Shown: positions 53,429 through 62,573, numbered from the stretch's first letter. The stretch: DNA of 64,000 nt from Deltaproteobacteria bacterium UBA6601 (GCA_002433485.1 DJIF01000130.1:1-64000), one strand, 5' to 3'. The notes: generated by a model not told the origin, from the letters alone. Translations and numbers: made by a program.

Positions 53429-54114
53429 CGACGTCTCTCTCCGGCAGGGCTGGGCAACTCACGCCCAGTGATCTGCGCATATTTGCGGCGCAGCAGCTTC
53501 ATGTCCTCGAACACAGCCCGCTTGTCCTGACTGTTCACCAGCAGGTGGCTGGCGTCGTGGCTATATAGCAGGGCTACGCCGCCGTAGCTGTGCACCGCAC
53601 CTCGCAGTCGTGCCAGGTCACCACCCCCCGAAAGCAGGCTGCAGACCTTCTGACCCAGGGCAATGATCAGGATCCGCTCTGGACGATGGAGCTCAACTGT
53701 GATGGCCTGAGGGAGTTGAAGAACGGTCGAGCCAGAGTCCGGCTCCGTCACCGAGCAGACCCGTACCTCGGACCGGCGCAGGCCAAGAACGTTGTGCAGG
53801 ATCCGCTCAAACAGGTCCTCGGCTGCGCTGTTGGTTGAGTGCTGGCGAATGAAGACCAGCTCCGCATCTTCAGGGCCAGTCCAATCAAATTGCCTGAGCG
53901 TTGCAGGGGCAACGTCGCTTACTGGATCAGGGCCACGGCTCGGCGAGGCCGGCGTGCCTGTGGCCGACTCTGAATGGTTGGTGAGGGGGAGCGGGTCCTC
54001 TCTTTCCGTCCCGGGCCTGGCGAACTCACGGCCGTGCAGTTCCACCCAAGCCCGCAGGTCAAGGCTCAGCGCAAGCAACTCATCGGCGGGCGATTCTGGG
54101 GCCTGATTGCTCAA
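53425..54114 (-). CDS. uracil-DNA-glycosylase-like protein lacking the first catalytic motif
   Basis: 229 residues. The C-terminal half (about 140-215) follows the family 4/5 UDG fold: ILIIALGQKVCSLL, a LRGAVHSYGG segment and SHDASHLLVNSQDKRAVFEDMKLL, corresponding to the usual YHPSxLLRxPxxK box. The N-terminal GExPGxxE(D/E) motif and the iron-sulfur cysteines of family 4 are absent; that region reads ELVFIRQHSTNSAAEDLF. Residues 35-75 are low-complexity. It is probably an inactive or altered UDG fold. It overlaps the coaBC-fusion stop and the nfeD start by 4 bases each. Confidence 0.6.
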   Translation of the reverse strand: MSNQAPESPADELLALSLDLRAWVELHGREFARPGTEREDPLPLTNHSESATGTPASPSRGPDPVSDVAPATLRQFDWTGPEDAELVFIRQHSTNSAAEDLFERILHNVLGLRRSEVRVCSVTEPDSGSTVLQLPQAITVELHRPERILIIALGQKVCSLLSGGGDLARLRGAVHSYGGVALLYSHDASHLLVNSQDKRAVFEDMKLLRRKYAQITGRELPSPAGERRR

Positions 54115-57100
54115 GGGAGCTCCAGATTGGCGAGTCCGATGTTGCCGGCTCCATCATCGATGCTGATTTGCCAGTTCTGACTGCCTTGTTCAAGGAGCTG
54201 AGCGATTGAAACTTGCACAAGCGTCCCGCTCGAGGTCTCGCTTTGCTCAGTGATGCCAAGGGCCACAGCTTCGCCTCCGGTAACGGCAGCGGCGCTCACC
54301 TGCAGACCCTTGCCGCTCACCACCAGGGGGGTGGGGGTCGTCGGCGCAGATTGCGCGTGTAACAGCCGGTAGCCCTGGGCGGCAGCGGTATAGGCGGCCT
54401 GTATCTGCAATGAATCACCCTCGACGGCCAGTTCCAGCTCCACCTGTGCAGGAACCACTTCGAAAGCCTCAGAGCGCAGCTCGTAGCTGATGGTGTCATA
54501 GGGGTAGTTATCGTCAGCCGGGTCCTTGCTCGGCCCGTTGACCAGGAAGCGATAACGAGTAGTCGGCAGGGTGGCCAGCTGGTCCAGGCCAGCCCAGGTG
54601 TTCAGCGGCTGCCACTGAGCATGGTAGTAGTGACGCCGCTCGGGATCCGGTTCGACGTCTGTGCCGCTGAGCGGATTAGGTGTGTAGGTGACAATGATGT
54701 CGGCCAGGGCATCGCTGATGGCGTTGCCCTGGGGGGTCCGCAGCAGCTGCCAGCTGCCGTCATCCTGCTCTTGTTCAAGCTGCACAGAAAGCAGCCCCAA
54801 GGAGGGGTCGCCGCCTTCAAAGCTGAACCGTGCCATTCCCTGAATCCGCGCTATCTGTGCTTCGGGCTGAGCCTGCTCGGGAGCCGCGCCGTCCCAGGTG
54901 AAGAGGTAATCGGGAACATCGCTCAGGGCTTGTCCGGCGTTTGCGGTTTGGTCCGGGACTACCGGTGTCTGCTCCCATTCGGGGTACCAGGTGGAGGTGG
55001 GGTAGTCGGGCCAGGCCGGGTCTTCGGCAAGCGGGCTGTTGGCCAGGGCAACAAGCTCTAGTTGTCGCTCCAGCAGATGTTCTCCCTGCAGGGGTCCCCA
55101 CCAGGTAATGGCCGGTTCAAACCCACCTTGCAGCCAGTCTTCGACCGTCAACAGATAGCCTTCATGGTCCATGGCGTAGCCAAGCACCACAGTTCGGTGC
55201 ACTTCAGCTTCATGGAGAGCCCGATAGCGCAGGTTCTGGGCCCATAGAGTGGTGACTTCACCCGGGGCAAATGCCAGTACTACATCCTCTTCCGCGCTCC
55301 CCTGCCCCATCACCGTTACCGGCAGACTCCGTAAGCCCAGCGCGCCAAGCATGGCAGTGCGGGACTCTGGCAGTGGCAACGGGTACTGCTCCCGGTCTGA
55401 GATGAACGCCCGAAAGGCGATGCGGAACAGAGAGAAGCTCTTGTCTACGTCAAGGCAGCTCTGGTAGGCGGGCAAGGGGACGTTGAGGCCAAACAGTGAT
55501 ATGTCGATCTCCGGCTCACCGCAGAGCAATGCCCCGTGTTGGGCCCAAAACTCATCAAGAGGACTACGCACACTGCCGTCATCGTTCCAGATCAGCATGT
55601 CCGGAACGTATGGGTCCTCTGCCCAGGCCGGGTCCCACGGCAGGTAGTGAAGATCGGCACTGCCGGCACGGGTCACACGAATGTCGCGTCCCTGTTCAAC
55701 ATAGCGCTGCGCCGGCTCGAGCTGGATTTCTCCGCCGCGGACTTCGGTGGCCTCATACAGCTCGAGGATCCCCTGCGCGGCTGTTTCGGCGATGGACTCC
55801 ATTCGTGCAAAGCCTTCAAATTGACCCCGCGGCGCCACATCACCGGCCGCCCCCTGGGCGAACATCCAGCGGGGGCCTCCATGGCGTTCGTTGAGCAGCG
55901 CACTGATATGGTCAGGAGCTTCGCTGCTGATCAGCGCGTTACTGCCACCCATGATGGTTCCATGGATGCCGAAGCTGAAGAGTGCGGCTATGGGACTGCC
56001 ATCAACGCCATCCACCCGCAGCAAAGTTGCCTGAGGGTCCTTCCAGCCAGCTCCGGTGGGCGACCCGTCAGGGCCGGGCAGGTGGTCATTCTCGGTGCGT
56101 CGATCGCCGAACAGCCGGTCCTCACCGATAGGATCGAACTGAGGGTTGATGCCGATTCCGATGGCCGCGTCCTGCCGTGTCTCCCAGGCTTGCACAGCCA
56201 ACTCCACCAACTGACTTACGAGACGATCGAAGATCTCCTGATTGAAGAAGTCACCACCGAAGAACAGCACAAAGGCTTTGGTGAACGGCCCGTATGACGA
56301 GTGGCTGTGATTGGCCATGGTGAACACTGAGTCGGAGAGGTCCCGACCGATACGTTCACTCAGACGCTGGCCGATGGCCTCGGTGAGGCCGTCAAACGAA
56401 TAAATAAGGCCAAATCGCACCAGCACGGCCGTCTCCTGGCCATTTTCCAGCCACAGCACATCGGCGGGAATGCGAGTCTGCCATCCTGCCGACGGGACAA
56501 AATCGACCCGATAGTCCGAGTTCCTGGCGTCAGGTCCCGGCTCATTGCCCAGCGCCCGGTCCCGGTCGGTGTAGCCGCCCAGTGGAACCCCAACTGGCAG
56601 GTCGAGAGTACCTCCTGCTACACCCGCCTGTAGCGGTCCGGCTACTGATGGAGGCCAAGTTGGTCCGTTGTCGTCGTTGTCCTCGCCGCCGCAGGCGGGT
56701 AGCAGCAGTAAGAGTAGCGCGGTCAGAAGCGCGACCACCCGATCCAGAACCCGGCCCGCCACCGCCCGCTTACTCATCAGTGGCAGTTCGTCGGCACCTC
56801 CATCGCGGTCAAGAATGGTTACTGCATTGGTGTCGACCGCAAAGCCGGCTCCGGCTTGGGAGAGGTCGTTGGCAACAATCAGGTCTAGGTTCTTAGCCTC
56901 GAGCTTGGCGCTCGCTCCGCTGAGCAATTCGCTGGTCTCCATTGCGAAGCCTACGACGACCCTGGGGCGGGCTTCAGGAACCACCTCGGCGAGGATGTCG
57001 GGGCACCGTTTAAGCTCCAGATTTGCTGCGTTTCGGTCGCCCTTTTTGAGCTTGTGCGATGCGATGTTCTGCGGCCGAAAGTCAGCTACCGCGGCGGCCA

Positions 57101-57932
57101 TGATCAATGCATCCATCCCCGGGAGAGTGCTCTTGATCGCGGCTGCCATCTGTTCGGCGCTCTCCACATCAATGCGCCGCGCCCCGCGCGGAGTGCTTAG
57201 CGCTACCGGTCCGCTGACGAGCGTCACTTCAGCGCCTCTTGCGAGGGCCTCTTCGGCCAGAGCGAAGCCCATCTTTCCGCTGCTGCGATTGGTGAGGAAA
57301 CGCACTGGGTCCAGAGCTTCACGGGTCGGGCCCGCCGAGATCAGCAGCTTGCTATCACTCAGGTCGTTGCTCTGCAACATTCGCTCTACCTCAGCAACGA
57401 TGACCTCAGGTTCAGGCAGCCTCCCCTGCCCCGACTCGCCGCTCGCCAGACGGCCCGACTCACTGGGAACAACGGTGATGCCTGAGGCGTTGAGACGCTC
57501 GAGGGCCTGGTGGTGAAGGGGATGACCAGCCATCTTGCTGTGCATGGCCGGGCTGACCAATACCGGCCCATCAAAACAACAGATACAGAGCTTCAGGAGG
57601 TCGTCGGCCAGACCTGCGCTCAGGCCGCCGACCAGATTCGCCGTTGCTGGATAAACAACGATAGCGTCGGCCCAGCGCGATAGATCCACATGGAGTTCAC
57701 CTGCGCTGCTCTCATCCAGGGCCCACACGCTCCTGTGCACGGGGTTTTGCGAGATCGCATGGAAGGTCGGCACGCCAATGAAGCGGGTCGCCGCATCGGT
57801 CATGACGACCCGCACCTCAAAGCCGGCATCTTGAAGCCTTCGCACCAGTAAAATTGCCTTGAATGCGCTGACCCCTCCGCATACGCCCAGCAGAATCCGG
57901 CGCCGTTCCGTCTGATCAGATGACATCGACAT
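54111..57932 (-). CDS. coaBC: CoaBC (Dfp) fused in frame to a ceramidase-like lipoprotein
   Basis: 1273 residues without a stop; ATG 57932 and 57926 are both plausible. Residues about 10-180 are the CoaC flavin decarboxylase (GVCGGVSAFKA, and SPAMHSKM where the usual motif is PAMNxxM). Residues about 195-403 are CoaB (GPTREALDPVRFLTNRSSGKMG), ending in the family's LPLMSKxxxxGxxLDxxV helix. Directly after comes a Leu-rich core and PACGG, a lipobox (Cys 414). Then about 860 residues relate to neutral ceramidase: LGGYTDR, NHSHSSYGP, SFGIHGT and GDVAPR, plus a C-terminal beta-rich part. The conserved GDVSPN motif has Ala instead of Ser. It may be a true fusion, a dual-start gene or a lost stop. 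Confidence 0.85.
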   Translation of the reverse strand: MSMSSDQTERRRILLGVCGGVSAFKAILLVRRLQDAGFEVRVVMTDAATRFIGVPTFHAISQNPVHRSVWALDESSAGELHVDLSRWADAIVVYPATANLVGGLSAGLADDLLKLCICCFDGPVLVSPAMHSKMAGHPLHHQALERLNASGITVVPSESGRLASGESGQGRLPEPEVIVAEVERMLQSNDLSDSKLLISAGPTREALDPVRFLTNRSSGKMGFALAEEALARGAEVTLVSGPVALSTPRGARRIDVESAEQMAAAIKSTLPGMDALIMAAAVADFRPQNIASHKLKKGDRNAANLELKRCPDILAEVVPEARPRVVVGFAMETSELLSGASAKLEAKNLDLIVANDLSQAGAGFAVDTNAVTILDRDGGADELPLMSKRAVAGRVLDRVVALLTALLLLLLPACGGEDNDDNGPTWPPSVAGPLQAGVAGGTLDLPVGVPLGGYTDRDRALGNEPGPDARNSDYRVDFVPSAGWQTRIPADVLWLENGQETAVLVRFGLIYSFDGLTEAIGQRLSERIGRDLSDSVFTMANHSHSSYGPFTKAFVLFFGGDFFNQEIFDRLVSQLVELAVQAWETRQDAAIGIGINPQFDPIGEDRLFGDRRTENDHLPGPDGSPTGAGWKDPQATLLRVDGVDGSPIAALFSFGIHGTIMGGSNALISSEAPDHISALLNERHGGPRWMFAQGAAGDVAPRGQFEGFARMESIAETAAQGILELYEATEVRGGEIQLEPAQRYVEQGRDIRVTRAGSADLHYLPWDPAWAEDPYVPDMLIWNDDGSVRSPLDEFWAQHGALLCGEPEIDISLFGLNVPLPAYQSCLDVDKSFSLFRIAFRAFISDREQYPLPLPESRTAMLGALGLRSLPVTVMGQGSAEEDVVLAFAPGEVTTLWAQNLRYRALHEAEVHRTVVLGYAMDHEGYLLTVEDWLQGGFEPAITWWGPLQGEHLLERQLELVALANSPLAEDPAWPDYPTSTWYPEWEQTPVVPDQTANAGQALSDVPDYLFTWDGAAPEQAQPEAQIARIQGMARFSFEGGDPSLGLLSVQLEQEQDDGSWQLLRTPQGNAISDALADIIVTYTPNPLSGTDVEPDPERRHYYHAQWQPLNTWAGLDQLATLPTTRYRFLVNGPSKDPADDNYPYDTISYELRSEAFEVVPAQVELELAVEGDSLQIQAAYTAAAQGYRLLHAQSAPTTPTPLVVSGKGLQVSAAAVTGGEAVALGITEQSETSSGTLVQVSIAQLLEQGSQNWQISIDDGAGNIGLANLELP
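56691..56777 (-). other. internal start and lipoprotein signal inside the coaBC fusion
   Basis: ATG 56777 opens a 29-residue segment with basic n-region, a Leu-rich core and PAC lipobox (Cys codon 56693-56691), a perfect type II signal. The same residues are the last helix of CoaB. Both other frames stop exactly here: the sequence around the ATG reads CTGATGAGTAA, containing TGA TGA in one frame and TAA in the other. It looks like a former gene junction. A ribosome site before this ATG is not obvious. Confidence 0.6.
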
Positions 57933-58527
57933 CACCCTGCCCCTCTCTGAGGATCAAGTACGGGGTGCAGGTCATATCGACCACTGTGGTTGGCCGCTCC
58001 AGGCCCAGGCCGCCGTCGACTACCGCCGCAAGTTGGTGGCCGAGATCGCGCTCGATGTGGTTGGGGTCCACCACGAAGCGCTCCTCTTCATCCTGGCGCA
58101 GCGAAGTTGTCACCAGGGGCCTCCCCAACTGCAGCGCCAGAGCCCTCGGGATCGCAGCATCCGGCACACGGATTCCGATGGTACGCCGCTTCTTATGCAT
58201 CCGCTTGGGAATCTCGCGGCCCGCATTAAGGATGAAGGTATAGGGCCCAGGCAACAAGCGCTTGAGGGTGCGGTAGGTAAGGGTGGAGATGTGCCCGGCA
58301 TAGCGCCCCACATCATCCACATCAGCTAGCAGGATGCTCAAGGGGTGACTGCGCGGGCTCTGCTTAAGGGCGTACAGCTTGTCGATGGACTTGGGGCTAT
58401 GCAGGTCACAGGCCAGCGAATAACCCGAGTCGGTCGGAATTGCCAGAACCCCTCCCTCGCGAAGCAGCTCGGCGGCGCGATGGACCTCGCGCCCCTGGCT
58501 GGCCCAGGTGTCGATCTCAATGCGCAC
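57916..58527 (-). CDS. YciO/TsaC family threonylcarbamoyl-AMP synthase-like protein
   Basis: 203 residues of the YrdC fold: IPTDSGYSLACDL, LYALKQSPRSHPLSILLAD and LPGPYTFILN, with KKRRTIGIRVPD and a REGQGDV end. The pattern fits YciO better than TsaC itself. TsaC makes the threonylcarbamoyl-adenylate for t6A of tRNA; the role of YciO is less clear. Whether another tsaC exists cannot be seen. The stop overlaps the coaBC start by 17 bases. Confidence 0.88.
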   Translation of the reverse strand: MRIEIDTWASQGREVHRAAELLREGGVLAIPTDSGYSLACDLHSPKSIDKLYALKQSPRSHPLSILLADVDDVGRYAGHISTLTYRTLKRLLPGPYTFILNAGREIPKRMHKKRRTIGIRVPDAAIPRALALQLGRPLVTTSLRQDEEERFVVDPNHIERDLGHQLAAVVDGGLGLERPTTVVDMTCTPYLILREGQGDVDVI

Positions 58528-58549
58528 GAGCAGAGCAGTCGCTGCAGCT

Positions 58550-59632
58550 TCAGCGAGTCCGAGGGCCCTGATGGAAGGACGACAGGCTGGAGATGGCCTT
58601 AAGGCGTGCTTCAGCGACCAGATTGCTGGCCTCGGCAGTGGTGATTCCGTGGTCGCGTGCTAGAGCGAAGATCTCGCTCAGCGTCTGGTAGATATTCTCG
58701 GCGTCCCTGAGGGCCTTCTCTCGGGGTGAATTGCTGAGCTCAGCACACACATTGATCAGACCGCCGGCGTTGATCACATAGTCGGGCGCATAGAGGATCT
58801 CGCGTTCCCTGAGCATGGCGCCGTGGCGCTGCATATTCTCAAGCTGATTGTTGGAACCGCCGGCAACAATCGAGACCTTGAGTTGTGGGATTGTGCTGTC
58901 GTTGAGAATTGCACCCAGTGCACAGGGCGCAAAAACATCGGCCTCGACTCCGTAGATATCATCCGTTCCGACCACTTCGCAGTTGTGAGCTTCGGCCAGT
59001 TGCTGGAGGCGAGCCTCATCCACATCAGTAATGACCGTGCTCGCGCCCGCCTCGTGGAGGTACTGAACCAGATGGACGCCGACATTGCCGACGCCTTGGA
59101 TGGCGACCTTGCGGCCTTTGATGTCAGGGCTCCCGTAGACTTCCTTGCAGGCGGCTCGGATCCCGTGAAAGACACCCCAGGCAGTGACCGGTGACGGGTC
59201 GCCGCTCCCGCCGGCGAACATGGATACCCCACACACATGTTCGGTTTCCATACTGATGAAATCCATATCGGACACGGAGGTGCCGGAGTCTTCAGCAGTT
59301 ATGTAACGTCCGCCGAGGCTGTTGACGAATTGGCCAAAGCTTCGCAGCAGCGCTTCGCTCTTATCCTGGCGAGGGTTGCCGATAATGACCGCCTTGCCGC
59401 CACCGAGGTTCAGGTTGGCGCAGGCTGCCTTGTAGGTCATCCCTCGAGAGAGTCGCAACACATCTCGCAGAGCATCTGCTTCGGAAGGGTATGGATAAAA
59501 GCGGCACCCACCCAGCGCTGGGCCAAGGGTCGTGTCGTGAATGGCAATGATGGCCTTCAGCCCGGATGCATCATCGCGGCAGAACACCACTTGTTCGTGG
59601 TCATAGTTCTCAGCATGCGAGAAAACCGGCAT
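58550..59632 (-). CDS. leucine/branched-chain amino acid dehydrogenase
   Basis: NAD-dependent oxidative deamination of branched-chain (or phenylalanine-type) amino acids. 360 residues from ATG 59632 with AAGGAG 7 bases upstream; a longer frame to 59698 is not supported. The substrate motif LGPALGGCRFYPY, the catalytic Lys segments MTYKAA and GGGKAVI, the Rossmann motif GVGNVGVHLVQ and the late DYVINAGGLINV are intact and point to leucine dehydrogenase. First gene of the (-) unit that contains coaBC and nfeD. Confidence 0.9.
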   Translation of the reverse strand: MPVFSHAENYDHEQVVFCRDDASGLKAIIAIHDTTLGPALGGCRFYPYPSEADALRDVLRLSRGMTYKAACANLNLGGGKAVIIGNPRQDKSEALLRSFGQFVNSLGGRYITAEDSGTSVSDMDFISMETEHVCGVSMFAGGSGDPSPVTAWGVFHGIRAACKEVYGSPDIKGRKVAIQGVGNVGVHLVQYLHEAGASTVITDVDEARLQQLAEAHNCEVVGTDDIYGVEADVFAPCALGAILNDSTIPQLKVSIVAGGSNNQLENMQRHGAMLREREILYAPDYVINAGGLINVCAELSNSPREKALRDAENIYQTLSEIFALARDHGITTAEASNLVAEARLKAISSLSSFHQGPRTR

Positions 59633-59783
59633 CTGCTTTTCTCCTTCCTCTGACTGTCCTAAGTCTGACTCGGGTAGAGCAAAGGACCCTATCCCCACCC
59701 CCAGTTCCGGTCAAGCTCTCCGCCCCCCCCTGCGCACCTGCCTCCCTTGAGGTCCGCGACCGACGGCCGTACCATCTCGCTCG

Positions 59784-62573
59784 ATGCCTAAATCGCGCCG
59801 TTGGAAGAGTCCCAATGTTTTGTTGGTGTTGTTCTGCGCAGTGGGGTCGTGGCTACTGACCCCTCCGCCAGCTATGGCGGAAGACCAGGGGCTGGGAGGT
59901 GCTGCGGATGCCAAGCTGAGTAATGGGCCCGGCTTTCCTGGTTCTCATGAGAGCCCGGGTCAGTATCTCGAGCGGGCAGTGGATAGCTTCACAACGGGTG
60001 ATTACCGTCGTGCTCTCCACCTGCTTCGAGAGGCGCTTAAGCGGGGCCGGCTGAGCGCTGCAGAGCGGCATCGAGCCCAGTTCTTGCGAGGCTGGATCAA
60101 CGATCGCCTTGGTCACTTTCAGCAGGCCAGCGCTGCCTTCTTCCAGGTCCGCAAACTAGAGGCGCATCCGCTGCGCGAGCTCGCTGCTTTCTATGAGGCG
60201 CGCGCTGATTTACGAAGAGGGAAGCTGCGCACCGCGATCTCGGAGTGTGACCGCTATCTGCGTGAGTTTGTTGATGGTGAGATGGCTGACGAGTGCCGAC
60301 TCATTCTGGCGGATGCGCACATGGGTCTTGGGGCGTATCGGCTGGCGATTGAACGCTACCAACAATTTCTCGACGAGCATCCCGAAGATCAGCGCGGCGA
60401 GGAGCTGCGCCTTAAGATTGCCGAGTCGCTGGAGCGCGCCGGAGATCTGCAGGGAGCGCTGCGCGCCTTCCGGGCCCTCTATCTAAACCATCGATTGCCG
60501 ACTACGTCGCTAGCCGCGGAGCAAGCGCTGCGGCGCCTTGAGGCAAGCGGGGTAGAGCTGCCCAAGTTGTCGGATCAAGAGCTCTATGTACGCGCCTGTG
60601 CGCTGCGCGATTCGGGTGAGGTCGAGAGCTCCTATGAACTCTATTGTGACCTTGAGAAGAGGCAGGCGGAAGGAACCGACCCAGAAGGTGCTCTGGCCAG
60701 GCGTCTGGCCGACGAGCGCCACACTTTTCTATGGCGCAACCGACGCTATGAAGAAGTCGGCGAATGGAATGCAGCCAAATATGAGGCTGAACCCAGCGAG
60801 CCAGCTGCAGCAGAACATCTGTATTGGGCAGTACAGGGGCTTAGCCGAGCTGGTCGCTTCGAGGAAGCAGTGCGCTACCAGGAGATCGGCCGCAAACGGT
60901 TCCCAAGTCATCGTCGCTTTCGCTCTTCTTACGAGCGCAGTGCGCTGTTGCATGTCGGGGCCGGTAACTACCGGCAGGCGCGAGAGGCTTATCAGCGCTG
61001 GAGGGGTGCATCGAGTCGCGCGCGGCGTAGCTCGAAGGTACGCTTCTTCGTCGCATATTACGCCTATCGAGGCGGCTTGTTTGCGGTGGCCAAGGAGGAG
61101 CTAGAGGAACTCACTCGGCGGTCTTCTCGTTATCGAGTTGCTGCCCGTTATTACCTGGGCCAAACCCTGCGCCGGTTGAAGCAGAGAGGCGCCGCCGAGG
61201 AGCAGTTTCAGGCCATTCTCAAGGACCATTCCGACAGCTGGTATGCGCTGGTTCTGCGGAGCCGCGAGCGTCGGCGCAGCGGACTGCAGCCCGATCTGAA
61301 ACTCAGGGATGGGCGCTGGCCGGGGCTCAGATCTGGGCGTGAGCGACCTGCTCACGCGCCACTGCGAACGGGCTCGCTGCAGGGTGCGCTGAATCGACTT
61401 ATTGACGCCGCTCGGCCAGGGCTGGCAGCGCCTCTTGACCCTGATGAAAGTCTGGGCGCGCCAAGGCGCGACACAGACGGCAGGCTGTTGGTGGCGCCAA
61501 CATCGCCCTGGTCGAGCGCTTCTCTGTTGATGACCGATGGCCGGCCTGCAGCTTCGCAGCTGCCGCTGTTGCCCAACTCAGCCGACCTCGTCGCAGCAGA
61601 CGATGTGGCGGGCCAGCCTCCGCCAACCTGGCAAGCATCGAGCCTGTGGGATGGCGCACAGGGCAAGCAGCTGTGGCGTGATTTCGTGCGCGCCAATGAG
61701 CCTCACTGGGGCGGCCTTGCTACTGCTTATGAATTGAGCCGTGTGGGGCTGGGTGAATTGGCCGGTCCGTTGCTGTCCGAAATCTATAACGAGGTGCGCA
61801 AGGTTCGAAGGAAGCGGTCGATTAAGCGAAAAGTGAGCCGCTGGAAAGCATCAAACGGTCGCAGGGGTGGCCCAGAAGTAGCACGATGGGCGGCGATCCT
61901 GGAGCTCGGCCTGGATAATGGCGAGTGGCGTGATCTGTTCGCTGCAGCCGGTTACCCGGCCAGCGTGGCACACTTTGCTAACAAGGCCACTGAATATGGG
62001 AAGCTATCCAGAGCAGACCAGGATGGTCGAGCAGCTTGGACGCTTCTTTATCCGGCCGCCTTTGCTCCGCACGTGTGGCGGGCGGGCTGGGAGAACAACG
62101 TCGATCCGCTGCTGATGTTGTCGATTATGCGCGCCGAGAGTCTGTTTCGTCACGACGCCGTATCCAGAGTCGGCGCCTTGGGACTGGTTCAGGTCATGCC
62201 GGCGACGGGCGCGCGGGTGGCGGCCCTCATGGGCAGAGACGATTTTCGGGTGGAGAAGTTGCTGTCGCCCGAGACCAACATTGGGGTCGGCACCTGGTAC
62301 ATGGGGCAGTTGTTGGATCGTTTTGCGGGCCAATACCCCCTTGCGGTCGGCGCTTACAATGGGGGGCCCCACAATATAGGTCGCTGGCTCCGCTCTAAGC
62401 AGGGCATCCCATTAGAAGAATTCATCGAAGAAATCGCCTTTGACGAGACTCGCAATTACATAAAAAAAGTGATGCGCTTCTACAGCATTTATGCGGACAT
62501 ATATGGGCAGGGAAGCGCAGTACAGATCCCCTCAGCCACGAGTCAGGACGATGCCACTGTGATTAACTTCTAA
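59784..62573 (+). CDS. TPR-containing soluble lytic transglycosylase (Slt70-like)
   Basis: Cleaves peptidoglycan glycan strands to 1,6-anhydro ends in the periplasm. 929 residues, longer than Slt70 (645). A signal peptide ends at PPAMAED. Residues 45-500 form many TPR-type helical repeats. An insert of low complexity lies at about 500-620. The C-terminal SLT domain (about 765-900) has the catalytic Glu in IMRAESLFRHDAVS, GLVQVMPATG, NIGVGTWYM and AYNGGPHN. No clear ribosome site precedes the ATG. It diverges from the leucine dehydrogenase; the 151-base gap contains a C8 tract (59723-59730). Confidence 0.92.
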   Translation: MPKSRRWKSPNVLLVLFCAVGSWLLTPPPAMAEDQGLGGAADAKLSNGPGFPGSHESPGQYLERAVDSFTTGDYRRALHLLREALKRGRLSAAERHRAQFLRGWINDRLGHFQQASAAFFQVRKLEAHPLRELAAFYEARADLRRGKLRTAISECDRYLREFVDGEMADECRLILADAHMGLGAYRLAIERYQQFLDEHPEDQRGEELRLKIAESLERAGDLQGALRAFRALYLNHRLPTTSLAAEQALRRLEASGVELPKLSDQELYVRACALRDSGEVESSYELYCDLEKRQAEGTDPEGALARRLADERHTFLWRNRRYEEVGEWNAAKYEAEPSEPAAAEHLYWAVQGLSRAGRFEEAVRYQEIGRKRFPSHRRFRSSYERSALLHVGAGNYRQAREAYQRWRGASSRARRSSKVRFFVAYYAYRGGLFAVAKEELEELTRRSSRYRVAARYYLGQTLRRLKQRGAAEEQFQAILKDHSDSWYALVLRSRERRRSGLQPDLKLRDGRWPGLRSGRERPAHAPLRTGSLQGALNRLIDAARPGLAAPLDPDESLGAPRRDTDGRLLVAPTSPWSSASLLMTDGRPAASQLPLLPNSADLVAADDVAGQPPPTWQASSLWDGAQGKQLWRDFVRANEPHWGGLATAYELSRVGLGELAGPLLSEIYNEVRKVRRKRSIKRKVSRWKASNGRRGGPEVARWAAILELGLDNGEWRDLFAAAGYPASVAHFANKATEYGKLSRADQDGRAAWTLLYPAAFAPHVWRAGWENNVDPLLMLSIMRAESLFRHDAVSRVGALGLVQVMPATGARVAALMGRDDFRVEKLLSPETNIGVGTWYMGQLLDRFAGQYPLAVGAYNGGPHNIGRWLRSKQGIPLEEFIEEIAFDETRNYIKKVMRFYSIYADIYGQGSAVQIPSATSQDDATVINF

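Noticed and set aside
54621..56297. plus-strand open frames opposite the coaBC fusion
   Set aside because: They carry no recognisable motifs and depend on the GC bias of the sense gene.
59723..59730. C8 tract upstream of the lytic transglycosylase as a phase-variable promoter element
   Set aside because: No promoter boxes flank it at a spacing that would change with tract length, so there is no support for a regulatory role.
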